The notes beneath the pieces are model-generated. The model was not told where the DNA came from. It did not search any database and saw only the letters and a list, made by a program, of their open reading frames with translations. The position numbers and the translations under genes were made by a program. From Archangiaceae bacterium (lineage in GTDB: Bacteria; Myxococcota; Myxococcia; Myxococcales; Myxococcaceae): 64,000 nucleotides of DNA. Below are positions 34,565-42,799 of the stretch, in pieces. Position 1 is the stretch's first letter, and the number at the start of each line of letters is the position of its first letter. The stretch covers positions 1 to 64,000 of the forward strand of contig JAACJQ010000153.1 of assembly GCA_016879935.1 (NCBI GenBank), read 5' to 3'.

Positions 34565-37114
34565 ATGAGTGACGAAGTCGTTCAAGTCTGGGTTCGCAAC
34601 GAGAAGGGCCAGGTCTTCGGCCCGCTGTCGCCATCGAGCGTCGAGCTGCTCCTCGACAACGGCGTCATCGTCGGCCGCGTCCAGGTCTCACTCGATGGCA
34701 TCAACTACGTCTTCCCGGGCCGAATGCCGGGCATTCGCATGGTCTTCCCCAAGACGCTGTGGGGCGACCAGGTCTTGCCACCCAACGAGCTCGACGACGT
34801 CTGGTCGAAAGTGGTGGCGCCGCCGCCGCTGCCCACCGCGGCGCCTCAGGCAGGGGGAGCGGGCGCGGTTCCGGGTGGCCCGGTTCCCGGAGGGCCCGTC
34901 GCAGGGCCGGGTGCCGCACCTCGAGCAGGCCCGATGGCAGGGCCAGGCGCACGGGCAGCCCAGACGCAGGTTCGGCCACCGCCTTCGGCTCAGCAGCGCC
35001 CGCCGCAGCCCCGCACTGCCCCGACGGGTGTGCCCATGGTGCAACGGCCCGGAGCGCCCGCCGCTCCCGCCAGCCTCGGCGATTCCTTGTTCGGCGACAT
35101 GCCGCAGAGCAGCCCCTCTCAGGTGATGTCGACGCCCTCCGGCATTCGGGCCGCGCCCCCTGCGGCGCCCCGGCCGGCCGCGAACTCGATGGCGTCGATC
35201 GCCGCAGCGATGGGCCAGGCGCCGATGCCACCCGCGCCGGCGCCCGTTGCGCCGCCGTTCGCGAGCTCTCCGTCGACCGCGACGGCCGCACCACCGCCAC
35301 CGCAGAGCCGCCCGTCGTCGGTCGCTGCAGCCGCCGCGCTCGAGCAGCTCCCTCAAGGCGGAACCCTCACCGACTTCACCGCGCGCCGCCTCTATTTCCT
35401 CGCCGCCGCGCAGGACACGACGGGCCTGCTCACGCTGCAGCTGCCCGACCGCGCGGTGATGCTGCACTTCCGCAAGGGCAGCCCCGACTCGGTCGAGTCG
35501 ACCCACCCCGACGACGCGCTCGCGACGTTCCTGCTGCGTCAGCGATTGGTAGGGCCCGAGCAGCTGGGGCAGGCGCAGAAAGAGGGCGCGCGCTTCGGTG
35601 GCGAGCTGCTGCCAGCGCTGTTCGGCCTTGGCCTGCTCAACCCCAACGCCGCCATCGAGGCGCTCAACCAGCGCGTGGCGGGGCTCATCGGGCTGGCGCT
35701 GCGTTCGACCGAAGGCAGCTTCACCTTCCAGGCGATCGATCTTCCCGCGCAGAAGGCGATGCCGCCGGGCAACCGATGGCAGCTCTACGTCGAGCAGCTG
35801 CGCAAGCTGTCGGTGGCCGAGCTTCGTGAGCAGCTCATCTCGGCGCTCGACTTCCCCATCATGAAGGCGAGCGGCGCGGTGGCCATCGGCGACATGCGGC
35901 TGTCACCGCAGGAGACGCGCGTGTACTCGCAGTTCGACGGCACGCGCACGCTCAACACGTTCCTCCAGGCGAACGCGCCCGAGACGGAGCACGCGCTGCG
36001 GGTCGCCTTCATGCTCGAGCCGTGCGATCTCGTCTCGTTCGCGGGAACGGTCGTGAAGACGTCGGCGCCGGCACGCAACGCGCCCCGCACACCCGCCGCT
36101 GGAGCACCGGTCGCGCCTCCGAAGCCGGTGGTGATGGCTCCCGTCGCTGCGCCGCCTCCAGTCGCTGTGCAGCCCAGTGTCGTGCCAGGCCCGCCTGTCG
36201 CACCCCGTGTTCCGTCGTACCCCGGTGCGCCGCCGCCACCAGGCGCCCAGCCGGCCCGCCCGCCCCCCGTGATGCCTCAAGCGGCGCCCGCACCGGTCGC
36301 GCCCGCTCGACCCGTCATCACGGCAGCGGGGCCCGTCATCGCCCCACCGGCGGCTGCCCCACCCGCCAACGCAGCCCCTCCACGGATCGCCGCGCCCGTC
36401 GTCGCGCCCACCGTCGCGCCTGCCGCCGTTCAGAACTTCACCGCCGACATCAAGCGGCTGACCGACCTGCTCGCGACGATGAAGAAGCAGAACCACTTCG
36501 AGGTGCTGGCCGTCACGAAGGACTCGCCCGCGAGCGCCGTGAAGGTCGCCTACTTCAAGCTCGCGAAGGATCATCACCCAGACACGGTTCCAGCCGGCGC
36601 GCCCGAAGCGCTGCACAAGCTCAAGGTCGACATCTTCGCGCGCATCGGAGAAGCGCACCGCACGCTCTCGGACGAGAACCTGAAGAAGGAATACGTCGCC
36701 GAGCTCGAGTCAGGTGGCGCAGGCGAGAAGATCGACGTCTCGAAGCTGCTGCAGGCCGAGGAGTACTTCCAGAAGGGGAAGATCCTCATTCAGGCGCGCA
36801 AGTACCCCGAGGCATTCAAGATGTTCGATGACGCCATCGCGCTCACGCCCGAAGGCGACCCCGAGGCGTACACGTGGCGTGGGTACGCGCGCTTCTTCAC
36901 GTTCCCCGACAAGAAGGCCGGGCTGGTCGAGGCGATGAAGGACGTCACCAACTGCCTCAAGCGCAACCCGAACGTGGTAGCCGCGCATTTCCACCAGGGA
37001 ATGATGCACAAGATCCTCGGAGACATGGCGGCGGCCAAGAAGCACTTCCAGGCCACCGTGAAGCTCGACCCCAAGCACATCGACGCGCAGCGCGAGCTGC
37101 GAATGATGAAGTGA
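34565..37114 (+). CDS. Multidomain scaffold: GYF-like, DUF4388, J domain, TPR
   Basis: 849 residues. Residues 1-65 resemble a GYF_2-type domain ('VWVRNEKGQVFGPLSPSSVELLLDNGVI'). A Pro/Ala-rich linker leads to a DUF4388-like region (about 258-410: 'GTLTDFTARRLYFLAAAQDTTGLLTLQL.DRAVMLHFRKG'), common in delta-proteobacterial regulators. After a second Pro/Ala linker, residues about 640-700 form a J domain with the essential HPD at about 670 ('AKDHHPDT'), and 730-845 hold TPR repeats. The J domain should stimulate a DnaK-type chaperone. Similar mosaics are frequent in myxobacteria, with roles unproven. The GTGA overlap couples it to the next gene. Confidence 0.85.
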   Translation: MSDEVVQVWVRNEKGQVFGPLSPSSVELLLDNGVIVGRVQVSLDGINYVFPGRMPGIRMVFPKTLWGDQVLPPNELDDVWSKVVAPPPLPTAAPQAGGAGAVPGGPVPGGPVAGPGAAPRAGPMAGPGARAAQTQVRPPPSAQQRPPQPRTAPTGVPMVQRPGAPAAPASLGDSLFGDMPQSSPSQVMSTPSGIRAAPPAAPRPAANSMASIAAAMGQAPMPPAPAPVAPPFASSPSTATAAPPPPQSRPSSVAAAAALEQLPQGGTLTDFTARRLYFLAAAQDTTGLLTLQLPDRAVMLHFRKGSPDSVESTHPDDALATFLLRQRLVGPEQLGQAQKEGARFGGELLPALFGLGLLNPNAAIEALNQRVAGLIGLALRSTEGSFTFQAIDLPAQKAMPPGNRWQLYVEQLRKLSVAELREQLISALDFPIMKASGAVAIGDMRLSPQETRVYSQFDGTRTLNTFLQANAPETEHALRVAFMLEPCDLVSFAGTVVKTSAPARNAPRTPAAGAPVAPPKPVVMAPVAAPPPVAVQPSVVPGPPVAPRVPSYPGAPPPPGAQPARPPPVMPQAAPAPVAPARPVITAAGPVIAPPAAAPPANAAPPRIAAPVVAPTVAPAAVQNFTADIKRLTDLLATMKKQNHFEVLAVTKDSPASAVKVAYFKLAKDHHPDTVPAGAPEALHKLKVDIFARIGEAHRTLSDENLKKEYVAELESGGAGEKIDVSKLLQAEEYFQKGKILIQARKYPEAFKMFDDAIALTPEGDPEAYTWRGYARFFTFPDKKAGLVEAMKDVTNCLKRNPNVVAAHFHQGMMHKILGDMAAAKKHFQATVKLDPKHIDAQRELRMMK

Positions 37115-37506
37115 GATTCAGCGTGGCGCTCAACGGCAAGCAGCGGCGGTACCTTCGTTCACTCGGTCATCACCTGCATGCAGTCGTGCAGGTCGGTGAC
37201 GCTGGCGTCAGCGAGGGCGTGATCTCGGCGACGGCGCAGGCGCTCGAGACGCACGAGCTGGTGAAGGTGCGCATCGCCGACGAACGTGAAGGGCGTGAGG
37301 CGGCCATCGAGCAGCTGGCCGAGGGCACGGGCTCCGAGGTGGCGCAGGTGCTGGGCCGCACGGTGCTGCTCTTCAAGCGGCGCGCGAAGAAGCCGGCGAT
37401 CAAGTTCGACGGTGAAGTGTTCCCCGTCGAGAAGGACGCGAAGGCGAAGCGCGTCGTGAAGAAGGCGAAGCCGGCTAGCCGCCGAACGCCACGAAGCCAA
37501 GATTGA
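37111..37506 (+). CDS. YhbY/CRM-type RNA-binding protein
   Basis: 131 residues from the GTG overlapping the previous stop (a second GTG at 37123 gives the more usual 'VALNGKQRRYLRS' start). The CRM fold is clear: 'LNGKQRRYLRSLGHHLHAVVQVGDAGVSEGVI', with the GxxG-like loop and 'ALETHELVKVRI'. YhbY proteins bind pre-50S ribosomes and assist ribosome assembly. The C-terminal 30 residues are basic and rich in Lys/Arg. The last 32 bases overlap the convergent gene at 37475. Confidence 0.85.
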   Translation: MRFSVALNGKQRRYLRSLGHHLHAVVQVGDAGVSEGVISATAQALETHELVKVRIADEREGREAAIEQLAEGTGSEVAQVLGRTVLLFKRRAKKPAIKFDGEVFPVEKDAKAKRVVKKAKPASRRTPRSQD

Positions 37507-37993
37507 GCGACGCGAGCCACTGCTGCTGAAGCGGCGCGCCTCCGACCGAGACCCCGAGAAAGAGCGGCCCCAGCAGCACGCGGGCGCCGACGTCACCCGT
37601 GAGCCAGGGCTGGGCGGGGCGCGAGAGATCGGCGTCGACCCCCGTCGGAGCGCGCACGACGTTGGCGGTGGCGAGCCCGAAGCCGATACCGCCGGTGAGC
37701 TGAAGCAGCGAACCGCGCGTGTGGCCGCGGAGCTCGGCCTGAATCGCCCAGGCTGATTGCGAGCCGCTCCACGGCGCGACGCTGACGAGGCGCACCGAGG
37801 GCGTGAACCAGTTCCAGAAGTCGACGCCGAGTCGGGCCGAGACGGTCGGGGTGAGATCGGAGCGCGACGTGACGCCACCCGTGACCTCGACTTCGAGCTT
37901 GGGATCGTCGGCGGTCTTCTTCACCTCGGCCGGAGCCGCGAGGGCAGCGGTGACGAGCCCCAGACTGAGCAGGGTGAGCTTGGCGGCGTGCAT
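37475..37993 (-). CDS. Small outer-membrane-like protein
   Basis: 172 residues. A signal peptide (cleavage near LAA/PAEV, residue 20) is followed by alternating strands: 'KLEVEVTGGVTSRSDLTPTVSARLGVDFWNWFTPSVRLVSVAPW' and 'GPLFLGVSVGGAPLQQQWLASLNLGFVAFGG', ending on an aromatic residue near the C-terminus as in many beta-barrels. No family is recognised. It overlaps the YhbY gene tail-to-tail by 32 bases, which suggests that the 3' ends have drifted together rather than having a shared function. Confidence 0.7.
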   Translation of the reverse strand: MHAAKLTLLSLGLVTAALAAPAEVKKTADDPKLEVEVTGGVTSRSDLTPTVSARLGVDFWNWFTPSVRLVSVAPWSGSQSAWAIQAELRGHTRGSLLQLTGGIGFGLATANVVRAPTGVDADLSRPAQPWLTGDVGARVLLGPLFLGVSVGGAPLQQQWLASLNLGFVAFGG

Positions 37994-38025
37994 GTCGTTT
38001 CTGTTGCCGGACGCCCGACGAACGA

Positions 38026-38937
38026 TCAGCGCGCTGAGGTGACAGCCCGTTGGTGGCGTTCGTTCAGGTGTTTCAACGGATCAGCAGACTCGATCCAGGC
38101 CGAGATCTGTTGCGCATCGAAGGTGATGACGAGTCGGCGGTCTGTCGACCGCTTGGCGAGTTCCTGGTGGAACTCCCACGTGAACCCGCCCACAGAAAAG
38201 TAGAAGCCAATCGAACCTCGCTCGTGTTTCGTCTCGAGCTTGCTCAAGAAGTCACGAGCCTGCGGCGCTCCACTGGGCTTCGACCAATTCTTGCACTCGC
38301 CAAAGAAGTACTGGCTCTCCTTGCTCCAGAAGGGGTCAGTGCTCGAGTTGCGAACTACGATGTCGATCTCTTCGGAGTCCGTTCGCAGATTTGCGGTGAC
38401 CTCTCCGAAGCTCGGAATCGCCCGGAAGAGAAGCTGCATGACGCGCTCGAGGAGAGCTCCCTTTCTCTGGGGGTCGAGTTCCTGCTGAGCCGATGTCCAG
38501 GCCGCCTTGAGCTGTGCTGGGCCGCGAATCGCGTTCAACCGGCGCTCAGTCGTGATCTCCACTGCGTTGCGGACTTTCGCCTTGAGCAGCGCTGCGAAGG
38601 TGCCGCTCTTTTCCAAGTAGTCGTACACGCCGGCAGCGAAGGCCGTCTCGATTGCGTCATCAGACGCATAACCGGTGACGATGATCGGCTTGGCAAAGGG
38701 CGCGAGGTTCTGAGCTGTCCGGAGCAACTCGAGTCCAGAGTCGGGGCCACCCGGGCCCTGCAGCTTTTGATCGATGAGCACGACGTCGAAGTCGGAACCT
38801 GGCTTCGAAAGAAGCTCGATGGCCTCTGCGGCCTTCGACGCCACCTCGACGGCGTGGCCAGCACCAGTGAGGATCTCGCGGTAGAGATCTACGAACCCTT
38901 TGTCGTCGTCGACGATGAGAATCTGTCCGCTGCTCAT
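38026..38937 (-). CDS. Response regulator fused to PD-(D/E)XK nuclease-like domain
   Basis: 303 residues. Residues 1-125 form a receiver domain: acidic D10-D12, phospho-acceptor D56 ('VVLID'), T88 ('IIVTGY') and K110 ('YLEKSG'). Residues about 145-285 look like a restriction-endonuclease (Mrr/PD-(D/E)XK) fold: E164 in 'GALLERVMQLLF', D192 in 'SEEIDIVV', and E214-C-K216 in 'QYFFGECKNW', the E/D...ExK metal-binding set, followed by 'KPSGAPQARDFLSKLETKHERGSIGFYFS'. A phosphorelay controlling a nuclease-like output is unusual. The start overlaps the kinase stop (ATGA at 38934-38937), so the pair is co-translated. Activity is inferred from motifs only. Confidence 0.85.
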   Translation of the reverse strand: MSSGQILIVDDDKGFVDLYREILTGAGHAVEVASKAAEAIELLSKPGSDFDVVLIDQKLQGPGGPDSGLELLRTAQNLAPFAKPIIVTGYASDDAIETAFAAGVYDYLEKSGTFAALLKAKVRNAVEITTERRLNAIRGPAQLKAAWTSAQQELDPQRKGALLERVMQLLFRAIPSFGEVTANLRTDSEEIDIVVRNSSTDPFWSKESQYFFGECKNWSKPSGAPQARDFLSKLETKHERGSIGFYFSVGGFTWEFHQELAKRSTDRRLVITFDAQQISAWIESADPLKHLNERHQRAVTSAR

Positions 38938-40364
38938 GGGGTCGGCTCCTGAAGCGGAAGGGCTATCACGAAGCGTGCTCCGCCGAGGTCGCTCCGCTCA
39001 CATCGAATCGAGCCCCCGTTCGCCATGATGACCTTCCGGGCGAAGGCCAGGCCAAAGCCCGAGCCGCCCGGTTTCGTGGTGAAGCCATCGTCGAAGACGC
39101 GTTCACGATCCTCTGCAGCGACGCCTGGCCCATCATCGTCAACGGACAACACGGCGTGGCGACCCTCGATGCGCGCAGCGAAGATGACCTGCTTCACGCT
39201 TGGGATTTGCAGCGCATTGAGGACGACGCCCGCTGCGGCTCTTCGGACGCTGTCGACGTTAAGCTTGAGTTGGCCTTCTGCCACAACGAGGCGAAGCCGG
39301 TCCGGTTCATCGGCCGCCAAACGGACACCATCCATAAGGTGTCGCACGGTGATGAGACTCGGCCGTTCACTCACCATTTCCGAGGTGATGACCATCTCGT
39401 CGATGAAGCGCAAAGTCCTCAGCACACCTTCGTGGGCTTTTCGTAGTCGTTCGGAGTCTCCGGCACGGGCTCGAAGCACCTCGGTGAGATGATGGCGCGT
39501 GGGGACGAGGGCGTTCCGAACCTCATGGGCGATCAGCCGAACCTGCTCCTGGGCGGCCTCGAGCGCGGAGGGACCCGAGAACGATGCGATCGGCGATGCT
39601 CTATCGGTGAGCGCCTGACGGGCTGCCGCTCGCCAAGGTCCATCGCGAAGAGCAACGCCAACTGATTCGAGCGAGGCTGGTGCGATGACGACTTCGTAGG
39701 GTTCTTCTGCGTTGTCGAAAAAACGCGCACGGAGTACCCCGAAGCCAGTCAGGCGGGCGAAGGGTAGAAGTGCGAACGGCCAGTAGAGGTCACCCGTCCT
39801 CGAGTTGACCTCTTGTTGGATGCCCTCGCTCAATGCGCTCAGAAGTGTCGTCGAGATCCGCTCTTCATCAGGCTCGCTTGATTGCTCTACCTCAAGAACG
39901 AGCAGCCACTTGAGCGCATCGACTTTTCCAAGCGTGACGAGTGCGCGGCCTGCTCTCCTGAGGGCCTCAGACCCACGGGCGATCAGGCCGAGGTCTTCGC
40001 AGTATGAGCGAGTGAGAACCCCGGCCGACAGGCAGAGCTGTGCGACCCTCGAGGCCTCATGTTGCTCCATCAGACTCCCGGTGCCACCTCCGTGGGCGGC
40101 GGCATCAAGCACTGCGCGAGCATACTCCTGAGTTTGTGCGAGGAGTTGATGAGGCGGCAGAGTTTCCAACGTCGTAGCGAGGTCATCCAGCCCATTTGCC
40201 CATTGAGCGTGTCGAAGAGACCCCGACCACTCACTGAGCTTCAGCAGTCTGCTTTGGAAGTGACTCCGCAAGTCCGCTCGGTCGACCTCCCAGGTCTTGG
40301 GCCCAAGCAGTTGCTTCCCATCCGAAACGTTTCTCAGGAACGCCTGAACATCTTCGACGCGCAT
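38934..40364 (-). CDS. Sensor histidine kinase, cognate of nuclease response regulator
   Basis: 476 residues from the ATG at 40364, fixed by a GGAGG site 5 bases upstream. There is no signal peptide or membrane helix, so the sensor part (about 1-265, helical, unrecognised) is cytoplasmic. H280 in 'RLIAHEVRNALVPTRHHL' is the phospho-acceptor; N383 in 'VVLNALQI', 'DDDGPG' (409-414) and 'GGSGFGLAFARKVI' (433-446) form the ATP-binding lobe. It should phosphorylate the response regulator encoded in the overlapping downstream gene. Three spaced AACCGGGGG repeats precede the gene. Codon use is less G/C-biased than in flanking regions. Confidence 0.9.
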   Translation of the reverse strand: MRVEDVQAFLRNVSDGKQLLGPKTWEVDRADLRSHFQSRLLKLSEWSGSLRHAQWANGLDDLATTLETLPPHQLLAQTQEYARAVLDAAAHGGGTGSLMEQHEASRVAQLCLSAGVLTRSYCEDLGLIARGSEALRRAGRALVTLGKVDALKWLLVLEVEQSSEPDEERISTTLLSALSEGIQQEVNSRTGDLYWPFALLPFARLTGFGVLRARFFDNAEEPYEVVIAPASLESVGVALRDGPWRAAARQALTDRASPIASFSGPSALEAAQEQVRLIAHEVRNALVPTRHHLTEVLRARAGDSERLRKAHEGVLRTLRFIDEMVITSEMVSERPSLITVRHLMDGVRLAADEPDRLRLVVAEGQLKLNVDSVRRAAAGVVLNALQIPSVKQVIFAARIEGRHAVLSVDDDGPGVAAEDRERVFDDGFTTKPGGSGFGLAFARKVIMANGGSIRCERSDLGGARFVIALPLQEPTP

Positions 40365-40386
40365 CACCGCCTCCAAACCAACCGTT

Positions 40387-40480
40387 CCCCCGGTTCCGAG
40401 TTGGCCGCAGAGCGCTGCCTGGAACCGGCCCCCCGGTTCCGACGAGCACTCGGCAGACGGGGAGAACCCTCCCCCCGGTT
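40387..40480 (-). promoter_or_regulatory. Three helically phased direct repeats upstream of histidine kinase
   Basis: On the minus strand, TCGGAACCGGGGG occurs exactly twice (40430-40442 and 40387-40399), and a shorter copy, AACCGGGGG, is at 40472-40480. The spacing is 42 and 43 bases, close to four turns of DNA, so all three face the same side of the helix. They fill the short gap between the upstream gene's stop and the kinase start at 40364. Such an array suits cooperative binding by a regulator, perhaps autoregulation. No promoter consensus is obvious. Confidence 0.4.
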
Positions 40481-41207
40481 ACTCGTTCTCCTCCTTCGGC
40501 TTCCCTTCGTCCGGAGCTGTCAGCTTCGCGCCACCGCCCGACGCGACCGGAGGAACGAGCGTCGCCGCCTCGTTGTACGTGGTGACCGCGGCGACGGCAG
40601 TACGAAGCCGCTCGTGGAGCTGCGTCACGATCGTCGCCAGCCTGTCGCGCTGGTCGCCCTCTTCGCTGTTGTCCTCACCAACGCTGCCGATTGCGGCGAG
40701 AGCCGCCTTCGCGGCGGACGAGGCGTTGCCAAGAGCGCCAGCGCCGAGCACTGACTCGGCGGCGGTCTTCATCGGAGCGAGGAGCTCGACGAGGTCGAGT
40801 ACGTCTTGAACCGTGTCGGAGACGCCCGTTCCGCTCGCGATCACCGCGACCTCGCGAGCGTCGACTTTGCCCGCCTCGGCAAATGTCTGTGCGAGGGGAA
40901 GCAGCGCACGCCGCCACTTGGTTGCTCCGTTGATGATCTCTCGCGAGCGAGCCGGACTCGAGGCGTTCTGCGCCTTGCGCTGCGCGTTCTTGAGCGCGTC
41001 GCAGAGATCGGGGAGCAACAGCAGTTCGTCGAGAGAGAACCCCGGGAACTTCTCGCGGAGGGGTCGGGCGTGCTTCTTTGCGGTCTTGAGTCCTGTGTTG
41101 CATGCGCGCTTCGCCTCGACCGGGTCGAACTGGAGGCGTACGACCTCCTTCGGTCTCAAGTCCTGCGCGCGCTCCAGGAGAGTCTCCAACGTCACCTTCG
41201 TAGCCAT
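40479..41207 (-). CDS. Unknown helical protein upstream of kinase-nuclease pair
   Basis: 242 residues from the ATG at 41207, fixed by a GGAGG site 5 bases upstream. The protein looks all-helical and soluble, without signal peptide, membrane helix or any motif I recognise. Segments include 'ALKNAQRKAQNASSPARSREIINGATKWRRALLPLAQTFAEAG' and an Ala-rich helix near residue 160; the C-terminus is acidic. It is on the same strand as the kinase and nuclease response-regulator genes, 114 bases upstream, and may be a third component of that system, or only a neighbour. Confidence 0.65.
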   Translation of the reverse strand: MATKVTLETLLERAQDLRPKEVVRLQFDPVEAKRACNTGLKTAKKHARPLREKFPGFSLDELLLLPDLCDALKNAQRKAQNASSPARSREIINGATKWRRALLPLAQTFAEAGKVDAREVAVIASGTGVSDTVQDVLDLVELLAPMKTAAESVLGAGALGNASSAAKAALAAIGSVGEDNSEEGDQRDRLATIVTQLHERLRTAVAAVTTYNEAATLVPPVASGGGAKLTAPDEGKPKEENE

Positions 41208-41346
41208 GAACGCCTCCGATCCTGAAAGTGGGAGACCGGACAATATGCGGCCCATTCGCTACGAGGAAGTTGCGTAACAGCGATGGACCCACTGGTCTCG
41301 GCGTGCTCAGGTCCTTGCGGTCTCAAGACACGCGAACGGGGGAAGT

Positions 41347-42798
41347 GTGAACTACTCGAAGATGATTGTGGTGGTGGTGATTCTGGGCGTTGGGTTGTCA
41401 AGCGCGCCAAGCGAAGCGTGCAACTACGCCAACACCGTGGTGCGGACGGCCAACGGAGAGTTGTTGATCACCGCTCCGGACTGCGGGGTGAGCAGCGGAG
41501 TCGACGTTTCCAGCTACATGATTTCGGCGAAGGGCTCCTATGCCAACGCCATGACCATCGCGAATCCTGTGCCTACGACCAACACCTGTCTCAGCTCGAG
41601 TCCCAATCTCCTAGACTGTGCTGGGTACTCGTTTGACTGCAAGGTCTGCGGCGCTGACCCAAACGGCTACCCTGGTGAGATTTCTTGCTTCTGCATCTCT
41701 CCTACGATGTTCCCCCGTAATCGTCACCGGCGTCTGCCGGAGAATCACTCGGTCGCGATCGCGAGCCAGTTGTGGGTCGATACCAATGCCGACGGACAAC
41801 TCGCATCAGGTGAGCCGGTCTTTTCTTCAAACCCGGCCGGTAACAATGGCAGCAACCAAGTCCGCTACTATGAACTGCACAATCAGCTATGGCTGGCTGA
41901 GTGGGAGGACCAGTTCATGAACGGCAACGGAGATTTTAACGACTATGCCGCTGTGATCGAGCCGCGCATTTGCAACGGCCTCCCTTTCCCCGTTCTCTAT
42001 AATGAGGGGGGCGCCTGTGCCTTTACTTGTGCTGCGGAGACAGACCCGCTTTGTGGCGAAGACATTATTCGAGCCGATGCTGTCTCGTTCCACGCGGCTG
42101 TCGGTGTCGACAGCGAAACCAGCGAAGGGGATCGCGAGGGACGAGGGCGCTTGCTGAGAGTCGCGGTGTCAACCTACTACCGTCGCTTTCTCGCGAACCG
42201 CAAGTTCGCCACTTGCCCCAGCCTCGTCGTCAAGACGAAGTCCAATACAGTTCCACCCCTCGCCGAGCGGTTCGACTACGGTGTCCAACCCAACGACGCC
42301 GGAGTTTGTCAGCCTATCGGGGCAGTTGGTGATACGCCTCAGTGTAGGACTGCTGGGCCGAACCCGTTTGCTGGAAGCGCCTATCCGATCGCGCTCGCGC
42401 GCGAGCAGTTCTACAAAGCGAGCGATGCGTGCGCGCCAAATATTCGAACTGTCAGTGACGACTTCACTGCGAGCGGGTTCGGAACGTGCAAGGAGGGACA
42501 AGAGGGCGGGCACACTGAACTGTACGAGATTAGTTTGGACATGGTGAATAACGCTGCGGCCACATCCGAGCTTGACTTCATCGACCCGGTGACTGGTCAG
42601 ATGCAGACGGCGGCGGAAATTCTCGGTCGCATCTCCTATGTGTATGTGTTGTTTGTCCAAGACCCGCCGGCAGGCTTTCATTGCCCTTCGGGAGTGAATG
42701 CTGCGATAGGTGCCTTCGACCTTGCGGGCACTGTGAACGCGTTCGACCGAACGCTGCCAGTTCCGAGTCCGAGTGTCCGCTTGTACACGAGAGACTAA
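41347..42798 (+). CDS. Secreted Cys-rich protein, DUF4114-like segment
   Basis: 483 residues, GTG start with a strong GGGGGAAG site directly upstream. The signal peptide ends near 'PSEA/CNY'. The exported part has many cysteines and a 'DQFMNGNGDFNDYAAVIE' segment resembling the calcium-binding motif of DUF4114-type domains, plus 'VDTNADGQLASGEPVF', a second calcium-loop-like sequence (D-x-N-x-D-G). It is probably a calcium-stabilised surface or secreted protein. GC content and codon use are lower and more mixed than in the flanking core genes. It may form a unit with the lipoprotein gene that starts one base after its stop. Confidence 0.75.
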   Translation: MNYSKMIVVVVILGVGLSSAPSEACNYANTVVRTANGELLITAPDCGVSSGVDVSSYMISAKGSYANAMTIANPVPTTNTCLSSSPNLLDCAGYSFDCKVCGADPNGYPGEISCFCISPTMFPRNRHRRLPENHSVAIASQLWVDTNADGQLASGEPVFSSNPAGNNGSNQVRYYELHNQLWLAEWEDQFMNGNGDFNDYAAVIEPRICNGLPFPVLYNEGGACAFTCAAETDPLCGEDIIRADAVSFHAAVGVDSETSEGDREGRGRLLRVAVSTYYRRFLANRKFATCPSLVVKTKSNTVPPLAERFDYGVQPNDAGVCQPIGAVGDTPQCRTAGPNPFAGSAYPIALAREQFYKASDACAPNIRTVSDDFTASGFGTCKEGQEGGHTELYEISLDMVNNAAATSELDFIDPVTGQMQTAAEILGRISYVYVLFVQDPPAGFHCPSGVNAAIGAFDLAGTVNAFDRTLPVPSPSVRLYTRD

Positions 42799-42799
42799 G

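Noticed and set aside
40387-40480. CRISPR-like spacing of three repeats
   Set aside because: Repeats are only 9-13 bases, too short and too few for CRISPR, with no cas genes; better explained as binding sites.
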